Below the pieces are notes generated by a model that did no database searches, was not told the origin of the DNA, and saw nothing but the letters and a program-made list of their open reading frames with translations. From positions 163,958-227,957 of the forward strand of contig CAZKVC010000003.1 of assembly GCA_964556115.1 (NCBI GenBank): DNA of 64,000 nt, written 5' to 3'. Made by a program: the position numbers and the translations under genes. Positions 40,155 through 48,045 of the stretch are shown in pieces. The stretch comes from Parvularcula sp964556115 (GTDB lineage: Bacteria; Pseudomonadota; Alphaproteobacteria; Caulobacterales; Parvularculaceae). Position 1 is the stretch's first letter, and the number at the start of each line of letters is the position of its first letter.

Positions 40155-42014
40155 GTGTTTCACGTGAAACAGCAGCATCAGGTTATCGTGGTTGGCGGCG
40201 GCCACGCTGGGTGTGAAGCGGCCGCCGCTGCAGCGCGTCGCGGTGCCCGGGTCATTCTCATGACGCATGATGCCGCCAAAATCGGGGTGATGTCTTGTAA
40301 CCCTGCGATCGGTGGGGTCGGCAAGGGGCACCTCGTCCGCGAGATCGATGCGCTGGATGGGCTGATGGGCCGGGCGATTGACCGTTCAGGCATTCAATTC
40401 AGGTTGCTGAATCGTTCCAAAGGTCCTGCAGTCAGGGGCCCTCGAGCGCAAGCCGACCGCAAACTTTACCGGAAGGCTATCCAAGAGCTGATCGCCGCGG
40501 AGCAGGAAATCGAAGTGCGGGAGGCCGCCGTCAATGACCTGATCGTTCGGAATGGCGTCTGTGGAGGTGTCGTCCTGGGCAGCGGCGAACACGTGGAAGC
40601 TGATGCCGTGGTTCTGACGTCGGGTACGTTCCTTCGGGGGGTCATCCATCGGGGTGATGAAAGGATCGAGGCTGGCCGGTTAGGGGATGCACCGGCTAAA
40701 GCCCTTGGGATCCGGTTGGAGGAGCTCGGCCTACCGCTCGGTCGGTTGAAGACTGGGACGCCGCCAAGGTTGGATGGGCGCACGATCGATTGGGAGAGGA
40801 TCGACTCACAGGAAGCCGACATCACACCGGTACCCTTCTCTTTCTTGACTGATGAAATCTCGGTGCCCCAGATTTCTTGCGGGATAACCACCACGAACGA
40901 GATAACCCACAGGATCATCGCGGAAAACCTTGAACGGTCAGCGGTTTACGGCGGGAAGGTCAGCGGTAGGGGACCACGCTACTGCCCCTCCATCGAAGAC
41001 AAGATTGTACGGTTCCCCGACAAGTCGAGCCATCAGGTGTTCCTTGAGCCAGAGGGGCTCGATGACCACACTGTCTATCCGAATGGGATTTCGACCTCCC
41101 TTCCGGCCAATGTACAGGAAGCGTTCGTTCGGACCATCCAGGGGCTTGAGCGGGCCGAGATACTCGAGCCCGGTTATGCAATCGAGTACGACTACGTTGA
41201 TCCGAGGGCTCTCGAACGCAGCCTCGCACTCAGAGCCATGCCCGGCCTTTATTTCGCCGGTCAAATCAACGGGACGACAGGTTATGAGGAAGCGGCGGCG
41301 CAAGGGCTGATTGCCGGAGCGAACGCGGCCGATCCCGGTAACCCGGTACGGGTTGACCGGAGTCAGGGCTATATTGGCGTTCTGATCGATGATCTGATCA
41401 GTCACGGCGTTTCCGAGCCTTATAGGATGTTCACCTCCAGGGCGGAATATCGCCTGAGCCTACGTGCCGATAATGCGGATGACCGCCTCACATCAATCGG
41501 AATCGCAACCGGTCTGGTCGGTTCTCGGCGCGCCGAATTGTTTCACGTGAAACAAAAGCGGTGGAACACGCTACGGACGTCCGCCGCTGAACCACGCATA
41601 ACACCGAATGAAGCGCAGGCGGCGGGCCTACGTGTCAAACTGGACGGTCGCCGCCGATCGTTCCTGGACTTATTGGGCTTGCCCGGTGTCGAGTTCGACG
41701 AGCTTTTACCGCTCTTTCCGAATTTCAAGGACTTGGACCCCAACACGCGAGCCAAACTTGAAGCTGACGCGGTCTATGCAGGGTTTCTGGACCGCCAGAA
41801 CGCTGAGATCGAAGCGTTCAAGCGGGAAGAAGACCTCATGATCCCGGCAGATTTCGACTATGCGGTGTTAGGTAGCCTGTCGAACGAGCTTCTTGAACGC
41901 CTGTCCGCCGTTCGCCCGGAATCGCTCGGCCAGGCCAGCAGGATTGAGGGCATGACGCCGGCGGCACTTTCACTGATCCTGGTTCACCTGAAGAAAAGCC
42001 GCCGTGCAGCTTGA
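40155..42014 (+). CDS. mnmG: tRNA U34 carboxymethylaminomethyltransferase MnmG (GidA)
   Basis: 619 aa, GTG start at 40155 directly after the mnmE stop. FAD-binding VIVVGGGHAGCEAAAAAARR at residues 10-29, NPAIGGVGKGHLVREIDAL, DRSGIQFRLLNRSKGPAV, and the C-terminal helical domain with GYIGVLIDDLISHGVSEPYR. It acts with MnmE. The first residues MFHVKQ and a second internal FHVKQ near 464 are read from two perfect parS palindromes, so these parts of the protein are shaped by the DNA sites. Confidence 0.96.
   Translation: MFHVKQQHQVIVVGGGHAGCEAAAAAARRGARVILMTHDAAKIGVMSCNPAIGGVGKGHLVREIDALDGLMGRAIDRSGIQFRLLNRSKGPAVRGPRAQADRKLYRKAIQELIAAEQEIEVREAAVNDLIVRNGVCGGVVLGSGEHVEADAVVLTSGTFLRGVIHRGDERIEAGRLGDAPAKALGIRLEELGLPLGRLKTGTPPRLDGRTIDWERIDSQEADITPVPFSFLTDEISVPQISCGITTTNEITHRIIAENLERSAVYGGKVSGRGPRYCPSIEDKIVRFPDKSSHQVFLEPEGLDDHTVYPNGISTSLPANVQEAFVRTIQGLERAEILEPGYAIEYDYVDPRALERSLALRAMPGLYFAGQINGTTGYEEAAAQGLIAGANAADPGNPVRVDRSQGYIGVLIDDLISHGVSEPYRMFTSRAEYRLSLRADNADDRLTSIGIATGLVGSRRAELFHVKQKRWNTLRTSAAEPRITPNEAQAAGLRVKLDGRRRSFLDLLGLPGVEFDELLPLFPNFKDLDPNTRAKLEADAVYAGFLDRQNAEIEAFKREEDLMIPADFDYAVLGSLSNELLERLSAVRPESLGQASRIEGMTPAALSLILVHLKKSRRAA
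40156..40171. other. parS: parS centromere site 1 (ParB binding)
   Basis: TGTTTCACGTGAAACA, the full 16-bp chromosomal parS consensus, over the GTG start of mnmG. ParB (encoded 3.3 kb downstream) should bind here. Distance from the origin gap is about 5 kb. Confidence 0.93.
41539..41554. other. parS: parS centromere site 2 (ParB binding)
   Basis: Second perfect TGTTTCACGTGAAACA, inside the coding region of mnmG, where it encodes part of LFHVKQ. It is 1383 bp from site 1. Confidence 0.93.
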
Positions 42015-42630
42015 TGATATCTGCCGCCGGGCGAACGCTACGTCTTCCGAGCGTGAGCGGCTCGTTGCCTATGACCAACTTTTCGTGGAAACGGCAGAGC
42101 ACACCAATCTTGTCGCCCGTTCCAGCATTCCAGAGAGGTGGGAGCGGCACTACCATGACAGCACCCAACTCTTGCCATTCCTGCCTTCAGAAGCCCAGAC
42201 TTTCCTCGATATCGGTTCGGGAGCGGGCTTTCCCGTCGTTCCGCTCGCGATCCTCAGTCTCGAACGTTCCCCTCGCCGCATTTTTACGGCTGTCGACAGC
42301 GTCGGCAAGAAGGCTCGATTTTTACAGGCGGCATCGAAGGCTTGCGGGCTGATCAACCTGACCGTCCATCATGATCGGGCTGAGAATCTCCGTCGGCTCG
42401 GCCCGTTCGATGTCATCACGGCGAGGGCTGTTACTGCACTTCCCACCCTGATCGGTCTTGCCGCGCCGCTTTTAGCTGAAGATGGAATGATGGTCTTCCC
42501 GAAAGGCCGGCGCGCCCACGAAGAAATCGATGCTGCCTGTGAAGAATGGTCATTTGACCTCCGGCGCGAGCGCAGCGAAACCGATCCTGAAGCGACGATC
42601 CTCCTAATTCGTTCGCCGCGCCGAAAATGA
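42004..42630 (+). CDS. rsmG: 16S rRNA (guanine527-N7) methyltransferase RsmG (GidB)
   Basis: 208 aa, GTG start overlapping the mnmG stop by 11 nt. SAM-binding FLDIGSGAGFPVVPLAI near residues 66-82, SVGKKARFLQAASKACGL, and ITARAVTALPTLIGLAAPLL. It methylates G527 of 16S rRNA; loss gives low-level streptomycin resistance in other bacteria. Position between mnmG and parA is conserved. Confidence 0.94.
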   Translation: MQLDDICRRANATSSERERLVAYDQLFVETAEHTNLVARSSIPERWERHYHDSTQLLPFLPSEAQTFLDIGSGAGFPVVPLAILSLERSPRRIFTAVDSVGKKARFLQAASKACGLINLTVHHDRAENLRRLGPFDVITARAVTALPTLIGLAAPLLAEDGMMVFPKGRRAHEEIDAACEEWSFDLRRERSETDPEATILLIRSPRRK

Positions 42631-42649
42631 TGAGGGATATGCACGGTTC

Positions 42650-43435
42650 ATGAGCAAGTTACGCGTGCTCGCGGTCGCCAATCAAAAGGGCGGCGTCGGT
42701 AAAACCACAACCGCGATCAATCTCTCGACGGCGCTGGCGGCGGTGGGCGAGGAGGTCGCGCTTCTCGATCTCGACCCACAAGGCAATGCATCCACAGGGC
42801 TCGGTGTCGCGATGAGCGATCGTAAGGCGACCACCTACGACGTTCTCACGGGAGACGCTGACCTCACCGACGCCTTGGTCCAGACGACAGTCCCCCGCCT
42901 GTCCGTGGCTCCCGCCGATATGGCACTGGCGGGCGCGGAGATAGAACTTCTCGAGGATGGAAGGCGCCACTACCGCCTCAAGGAAGCGATCGGGGCGCTT
43001 GCGCATAAAAGACCTAACCTGACCTATGTGCTGATCGACTGCCCGCCTTCCCTGGGTCTTCTGACGGTCGGTGCCATGGCAGCGGCAAATGCTGTACTGA
43101 TACCGCTTCAATGTGAGTTCTTCGCGCTCGAAGGCCTCTCGCAAATCATGCGCACCATCGAGACCGTCCGTACGCGTCTTAACCCTGGGCTCGAGCTGCA
43201 GGGTGTGGTCCTGACCATGTATGACCGCCGCAACAATCTGAGTGCGGATGTCGAGGCCGATGTCCGGGCGCATCTGGGCGACAAGGTCTACCGTACTGCA
43301 ATCCCCCGCAACGTGCGTATCTCCGAGGCGCCGTCCCACGGCAAACCGGCGCTTCTTTATGATCTGCGGTGTGCCGGCAGCCAGGCCTATGTTCAGCTAG
43401 CAAGTGAAGTGATCGGAAGAGAGAGGGCCGCGTGA
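42650..43435 (+). CDS. parA: chromosome partitioning ATPase ParA
   Basis: 261 aa. Deviant Walker A KGGVGKTTTAINLSTALAA near residues 13-31 with the ParA lysine, LLDLDPQGNASTGLG (Walker A'), and LIDCPPSLGLLTV (Walker B). It drives movement of ParB-parS complexes. Begins 19 bp after rsmG and overlaps parB at TGATG. Confidence 0.97.
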   Translation: MSKLRVLAVANQKGGVGKTTTAINLSTALAAVGEEVALLDLDPQGNASTGLGVAMSDRKATTYDVLTGDADLTDALVQTTVPRLSVAPADMALAGAEIELLEDGRRHYRLKEAIGALAHKRPNLTYVLIDCPPSLGLLTVGAMAAANAVLIPLQCEFFALEGLSQIMRTIETVRTRLNPGLELQGVVLTMYDRRNNLSADVEADVRAHLGDKVYRTAIPRNVRISEAPSHGKPALLYDLRCAGSQAYVQLASEVIGRERAA

Positions 43436-44301
43436 TGGCAAAGAAAGGTCTTGGACGCGGGCTCGAAGCGATCCTTGGTGACATGCCGAACCAGGAAACC
43501 GCTTCGGCCTCCGAACTGCCCATCGCGGACATTGCGCCGGACAAGGCTCAGCCAAGAAAAGCGTTCGCCGAGGACGATCTCGAGGCCCTTTCGCAGTCGA
43601 TCGCATCGCGCGGGGTCCTGCAGCCGATCCTTGTGCGGAAGAACCATGGCGGCAGCGGCTATCTCATCATCGCCGGTGAGCGGCGTTGGCGGGCAGCCCA
43701 GCGCGCGGGGCTTCATGCGATCCCCGCGCTCGTCAAGGACGTGGAGGAAGGCGTCTCGGCCGAGATCGCCCTCATCGAAAACGTGCAGCGTGTGGACCTC
43801 AATCCGATGGAAGAAGCGGACGGCTATCAGCGGCTCTACCGGGCTTACGGGAAAAAGCCTGCCGAGATCGCCGATGCGGTGGGCAAGAGCCGAAGCCATG
43901 TCGCCAACATGCTGCGGTTGACCGGCCTGCCGGACGAGGTTCGCGCCATGGTCACGGCCGGGGAGTTGAGCATGGGACACGCCAGGGCCCTTCTCGGTGC
44001 GGACGACCCTGTGGCCGCCGCGAGGAGGGTCGTTGCCCAGGATCTCTCGGTCAGGGCCACCGAAGCCATGGTGGCCCAGGCGGCGAACGATGGATCGCCC
44101 GACAAGGTCAGGAAAGCCGTCGACCGGGCGGTCAAGGACGCCGATACCCGCGCTCTCGAACAGGACCTTCACGAGACCCTCGGCCTCGACGTCGACATCA
44201 CCCGCAAGGGCAAGTCGGGCGCAGGCCGCATGGTCCTCAGCTATCAGAACCTCGACCAGCTCGATGATCTCTGCCGCCGCCTGATGGGAACCTCGATCTG
44301 A
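43435..44301 (+). CDS. parB: chromosome partitioning protein ParB
   Basis: 288 aa from the ATG at 43435, overlapping the parA stop by 1 nt; GTG one codon earlier is the alternative. N-terminal ParA-contact KKGLGRGLEAIL, CTP-binding domain with GVLQPILVR and GERRWRAAQRAGL, helix-turn-helix KSRSHVANMLRLTGLPDEVR near 148-167, and a C-terminal dimer domain. It binds the two parS sites in mnmG and spreads along DNA using CTP in other species. Confidence 0.97.
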   Translation: MAKKGLGRGLEAILGDMPNQETASASELPIADIAPDKAQPRKAFAEDDLEALSQSIASRGVLQPILVRKNHGGSGYLIIAGERRWRAAQRAGLHAIPALVKDVEEGVSAEIALIENVQRVDLNPMEEADGYQRLYRAYGKKPAEIADAVGKSRSHVANMLRLTGLPDEVRAMVTAGELSMGHARALLGADDPVAAARRVVAQDLSVRATEAMVAQAANDGSPDKVRKAVDRAVKDADTRALEQDLHETLGLDVDITRKGKSGAGRMVLSYQNLDQLDDLCRRLMGTSI

Positions 44302-45335
44302 TGCTGTTCACCTCGGACAATTGGGGCGGGGTGCATCCGCAGGTGATGGAAGCGGTGCGCGAGGCCGATGGCGGTTTCGCGCCGGCTTACGGCAACGATG
44401 CGGTGACGAAGAACGTCCTCAATCTCTTCTCGGACGTTTTCGAAACGGACGTGGCGCTGGCCTTCGTTCCGACGGGTTCGGCTGCAAACGGCATTGCCCT
44501 TTCCCTGCTGACCCCGCCTTACGGTGCGATTTTCTGCCATGGGCATGCGCACGTCCTGATCGACGAGTGCGGCGCGCCGGAATTCTACACCGGCGGCGCC
44601 AAGCTGATCCCGGCCAAGGGGGATTTCGGCAAGCTGACCCCGGCGACCCTTGACGAAGCCATGGCGCCTTATGACCCGCCGATGGCGCACCGTATGAAAC
44701 CGTCAGCCCTCAGCCTCACCCAGGCCACGGAATGGGGAACGGCCTATACACCAACGGAAATCGGTGCGCTGACGGAATGGGCGAAGGGCTTCGGTCTCGA
44801 AACGCATATGGACGGCGCCCGTTTCGCCGGGGCGCTGAATGCAACGGGCGCCAGTCCGGCGGAGCTGACCTGGAAAGCCGGGGTGGATATCCTCTGTCTC
44901 GGCGGCACCAAGAATGGCTGCCTTCAGGCGGAGGCCGTGATCGTCTTCGACCCCGCGCGCCGCGAAGAACTGACCTACCGCGCCAAAAGGGCGGGGCTCG
45001 GCATGTCCAAGCAGCGCTTCCTCTCGGCCCAATGGCCTGCCTATTTCCAAGGTGATCTCTGGCTCGATCTGGCGGCGAAGGCGCACCGCCAGTGCCGCCG
45101 CCTCGCGGATCTCTTCGAGCCACTCAGCGATTGCGAGGTCCTGGTCAGGCCTGAGATCAACGAGCTGTTCGTCCGCATGCCGGAGGCGCGTGCCGAAAGC
45201 CTTCGGGCGGCAGGCGCGGAATTCTACGATTGGGTGCAGCCAGGCGATCCTTATGGCGGGGAAGCCAGGCGCTTCGTGACGAGCTGGGAGACCACGGACG
45301 ATCAGATCGAAGCTCTCGCGGCGCTCCTTGGCTGA
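44301..45335 (+). CDS. low-specificity L-threonine aldolase / beta-eliminating lyase
   Basis: 344 aa. PLP enzyme of fold type I. FTSDNWGGVHPQVMEAV at the start, VPTGSAANGIALSLLTPPYG (PLP phosphate and threonine aldolase core), HMDGARFAGAL (Asp), and CLGGTKNGC with the Schiff-base Lys near residue 204. It cleaves L-threonine or allo-threonine to glycine and acetaldehyde. Overlaps the last base of parB; its stop abuts the stop of the convergent deacetylase gene with no gap, so neither has its own terminator between them. Confidence 0.9.
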   Translation: MLFTSDNWGGVHPQVMEAVREADGGFAPAYGNDAVTKNVLNLFSDVFETDVALAFVPTGSAANGIALSLLTPPYGAIFCHGHAHVLIDECGAPEFYTGGAKLIPAKGDFGKLTPATLDEAMAPYDPPMAHRMKPSALSLTQATEWGTAYTPTEIGALTEWAKGFGLETHMDGARFAGALNATGASPAELTWKAGVDILCLGGTKNGCLQAEAVIVFDPARREELTYRAKRAGLGMSKQRFLSAQWPAYFQGDLWLDLAAKAHRQCRRLADLFEPLSDCEVLVRPEINELFVRMPEARAESLRAAGAEFYDWVQPGDPYGGEARRFVTSWETTDDQIEALAALLG

Positions 45336-46235
45336 CTACCATCCGTAGACGTCGCGGGCGACTTCGTAGGTGTTGGCGTAAGCGGTGACGGTGGCGTCGA
45401 TCGGCTCGGAATAGCCGCCGCCAATGGCCATCGAGCAGGGAATGCCGCGCTTCCTGCATCCTTCGAGCACCATGCGGTCGCGCGCCATCAGGCCTTCGAA
45501 GGAAATGTCGAGCCGCCCCAGCCGGTCATGGACGAGGGGGTCGACCCCGGCCTGGTAGAGGACGATGTCGGGGGCGAAATCCCAGACCGTCTGAAGCCGC
45601 CCTTCGATCGCGCCGAGGAAGGCCGCGTCCCCGCACTCATCTTCGAGCGGAATGTTGATATGGGCGGGCACCTTGCGGAACGGAAAATTCTTCGCTCCGT
45701 AGACGTCGAGGATCAGACAGTCGTCACGCTCCCCCAGAACGGCGGCGTTGCCGTCGCCCTGATGAACGTCGAGGTCGATGATCCCGATCCGCTCGGCGAG
45801 ACCCTCCTGCAAGAGGATTGTAGCCGTGACCGCCTGGTCGTTGAAAATGCAGAAGCCCGAGCCGAAGCCAGGATGGGCGTGATGGGTGCCCCCGGCGAGC
45901 TGTCCTGAAAGCCCCGTCCGCAGGGCTTCCTTTGCGGCGGCGATCTGACCGCCGACGGTGCGACGCCCCCGCCTCGGGATCTGCTCTGACCACGGAAAGC
46001 CGATCCGGCGCATGGCCCGGTGCTCGATGGAGCCATCCTCAAGGCTGCTGAGATAGCTTTCCTCATGGACACTCAGAAGCTCTTCATCGCTGGCGAGCGG
46101 CGACTGGCGCAGCATCTCACGGTGAAGAACGCCGTCGCGCACCAGCTTTTCTTCCAGAAGGCGGTACTTCTGTCCGGGGAAGCGGTGGCCTTCGGGAAGA
46201 TCGAGATTGAAGTCCTGCGCGGTGAAGACGATCAT
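45336..46235 (-). CDS. histone deacetylase family protein (acetoin utilisation/APAH-like)
   Basis: 299 aa. Zinc-dependent amidohydrolase fold: GGTHHAHPGFGSGFCIFND (tandem histidines), IGIIDLDVHQGDGNAAVL (Asp and His zinc ligands), YQAGVDPLVHDRLG (second Asp) and the end GIPCSMAIGGGYS. The substrate may be a small acetylated amine or a lysine. Start overlaps the hemH stop by 4 nt. Confidence 0.9.
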   Translation of the reverse strand: MIVFTAQDFNLDLPEGHRFPGQKYRLLEEKLVRDGVLHREMLRQSPLASDEELLSVHEESYLSSLEDGSIEHRAMRRIGFPWSEQIPRRGRRTVGGQIAAAKEALRTGLSGQLAGGTHHAHPGFGSGFCIFNDQAVTATILLQEGLAERIGIIDLDVHQGDGNAAVLGERDDCLILDVYGAKNFPFRKVPAHINIPLEDECGDAAFLGAIEGRLQTVWDFAPDIVLYQAGVDPLVHDRLGRLDISFEGLMARDRMVLEGCRKRGIPCSMAIGGGYSEPIDATVTAYANTYEVARDVYGW

Positions 46236-47278
46236 TCCGCCTCGGGACCGATCCAGCCGCCAAGCTCGCGCCTGATGAGCTTCGTCAGAACGCCGATCAT
46301 CGCACTCGACGCATTGAGGCAGGGAACCGCGGTCAGCTCCTCGCCGCCATGTTCCTCGAAAGTCTCGGCCAGGCCGATCCCGACTTCCTCAAGTGTCTCG
46401 ATGCAGTCGGAGACGAAACCGGGCGTGACAACGGCGATCTTCTTCTTGCCGGCCTCGCCTGCCTCGATGACGAGGTCTTCGGTGGCTGGGCCGAGCCATT
46501 TCTCCGGCCCGAATTTCGACTGGAAGGCCGTGGGGGCGAAGGCTTCGCTCCAACCCAGGGCCTCGCGCATCAGGCGCGCCGTCTTCTGGCAATGACAATG
46601 ATAAGGATCACCGGCCCTGAAATAGCGCTCGGGCAGGCCATGGAAGGACAGGATGACCTGCTCGGTTCCGGGTTTCACGTGCTCCCGGCAAAGATTGGCC
46701 AACGCATCGATCAGATCGGGATCGTCATGGAAGGCGGGCAGGGTCCGGAAGGCGGGCTGCCAGGGCTTCTGCAGCGCCCAGCGATAGGCCGCATCGCAGG
46801 CCGTGCCGGTCGTCGTCGCGGAATATTGCGGATAGAGGGGGGCGAGGAGGATGCGCTCGCAGCCCTTTTCCTGCAGCGTGTCGAGCCGCTCGGGGATCGC
46901 CGGATTGCCATAGCGCATCGCCCAGTCCACCTCGACCGAGCCGGGCAGGGCGGCGCGCACCCCCTCGGCCTGTTCCCGGGTGTAGCGGCGAAGTGGGCTT
47001 TCGTCCGTCTCCTGGTCCCAGATCTTGGCATAGGCCGCCTTCGTCTTGGGCGGCCGTGTGTTCAGAATGATCCCGCGCAAGACCGGCTGCCAGACGGCAA
47101 AAGGGTAATCGACCACCCGTTTGTCGGAGAGGAACTCGGCGAGGTAGCGCTTCACCGCGGGCACGGTCAGCGCGTCCGGGGTGCCGAGATTGATCAGCAG
47201 GACACCCACACGGCCATGGACGACCGGGGGATGATCCTTGGGAAGGGCTGACGGTGCGTCAAATTCGACTAAATCCAT
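46232..47278 (-). CDS. hemH: ferrochelatase HemH
   Basis: 348 aa. Inserts Fe(II) into protoporphyrin IX, the last step of haem synthesis. GVLLINLGTPDALTVPAVKR near residue 25, WAMRYGNPAIPE, ILLAPLYPQYSATTTG, SFHGLPERYFRAGDPYHCHC with the catalytic His, and FVSDCIETLEEVG. Several cysteines (HCHCQ, C near the SD motif, CLNAS) are where some alphaproteobacterial ferrochelatases bind a [2Fe-2S] cluster, but this cannot be fixed here. Coupled to the deacetylase gene. The promoter must lie in the 95-bp gap to the divergent lipoprotein gene. Confidence 0.95.
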   Translation of the reverse strand: MDLVEFDAPSALPKDHPPVVHGRVGVLLINLGTPDALTVPAVKRYLAEFLSDKRVVDYPFAVWQPVLRGIILNTRPPKTKAAYAKIWDQETDESPLRRYTREQAEGVRAALPGSVEVDWAMRYGNPAIPERLDTLQEKGCERILLAPLYPQYSATTTGTACDAAYRWALQKPWQPAFRTLPAFHDDPDLIDALANLCREHVKPGTEQVILSFHGLPERYFRAGDPYHCHCQKTARLMREALGWSEAFAPTAFQSKFGPEKWLGPATEDLVIEAGEAGKKKIAVVTPGFVSDCIETLEEVGIGLAETFEEHGGEELTAVPCLNASSAMIGVLTKLIRRELGGWIGPEAE

Positions 47279-47373
47279 ACCAAGCGCTCATGCCGTAACG
47301 TTCCGGTGTGAGGTAGTGTTTTCTTGCGCGGTGAAAGATCGCGGGGGAACGCGGGACCTGTTAAGGAGTGGGT

Positions 47374-47916
47374 ATGACCAGAAAACGATTTCTCAGCCTC
47401 ATCGGTGCCATGGCCCTGGCGGCCTGTGCGACGCCGACCCCTTTCGAGCCGATCGGTGACGGACGCTACGGCTTTGCCGACCAGAAGATCGAGGAGGATC
47501 GCTACCGCATCTCCTTCCGCGGCAATTCGCTGACCGACAGGGAGCAGGTGGAAAACGCCCTTCTATTGCGGGCAGCGCAGGTGACGCTGGAGAACGGCTA
47601 TGACCATTTCATCGTGGTCAGCGACGATACCGAAACCACCCGCGAAACCCGGGTGACCGATCTCGGACCGCAAGGGGTGTATGGCTTTTACGGGTTCGGG
47701 CCGTTTCCCTATTACGCATGGGGTTACCCGTGGGGTCCGGCATGGGTCGGCGGCCCGGTGGGCGGTGTGAACACCCGCATTCGCGAGACCCAGCGTTATT
47801 CGGCCATCGCTTACATCTCGCTCGGCCGCGGGCCGAAGCCCGAAGGCAAGATCACGGCCTATGACGCCCGCGAGGTTCAGGAGAATCTCGAAGGGGCCGT
47901 TTTCAGGAAAGAGTAG
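47374..47916 (+). CDS. CC0125/CC1285-family lipoprotein
   Basis: 180 aa from the ATG at 47374, with AAGGAG 6 nt upstream. Lipobox LAACAT (C18). The body RYGFADQKIEEDRYRISFRG, NSLTDREQVENALLLRAAQV and NGYDHFIVVSDDTE match a lipoprotein family of alphaproteobacteria first seen in Caulobacter; function unknown. A low-complexity YGFYGFGPFPYYAWGYPWGP segment near 108-127 is rich in aromatic residues and glycine. Ends in a good terminator. Single gene divergent from hemH. Confidence 0.78.
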   Translation: MTRKRFLSLIGAMALAACATPTPFEPIGDGRYGFADQKIEEDRYRISFRGNSLTDREQVENALLLRAAQVTLENGYDHFIVVSDDTETTRETRVTDLGPQGVYGFYGFGPFPYYAWGYPWGPAWVGGPVGGVNTRIRETQRYSAIAYISLGRGPKPEGKITAYDAREVQENLEGAVFRKE

Positions 47917-47919
47917 GAG

Positions 47920-47952
47920 AAAGGCGCCGGTTATGAGGTGCCTTTTCTTTTT
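47920..47952 (+). terminator. Rho-independent terminator after the lipoprotein gene
   Basis: AAAGGCGCC (47920-47928) pairs with GGTGCCTTT (47937-47945; one G-U), then TTTTCTTTTT. It starts 4 bp after the stop. Confidence 0.85.
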
Positions 47953-48045
47953 CCCGTTTACCGATAAGAAGGATCACGCGAGGTTGCCGCCTTTCGGGGA
48001 CGACAGAAGCAGCCCGCATACCGAACCATAAGGGAGACCCGTTCG

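Noticed and set aside
46670..46685. parS-like GTTTCACGTG in hemH
   Set aside because: Only one half of the palindrome is kept (11 of 16 bases), unlike the two perfect sites in mnmG.
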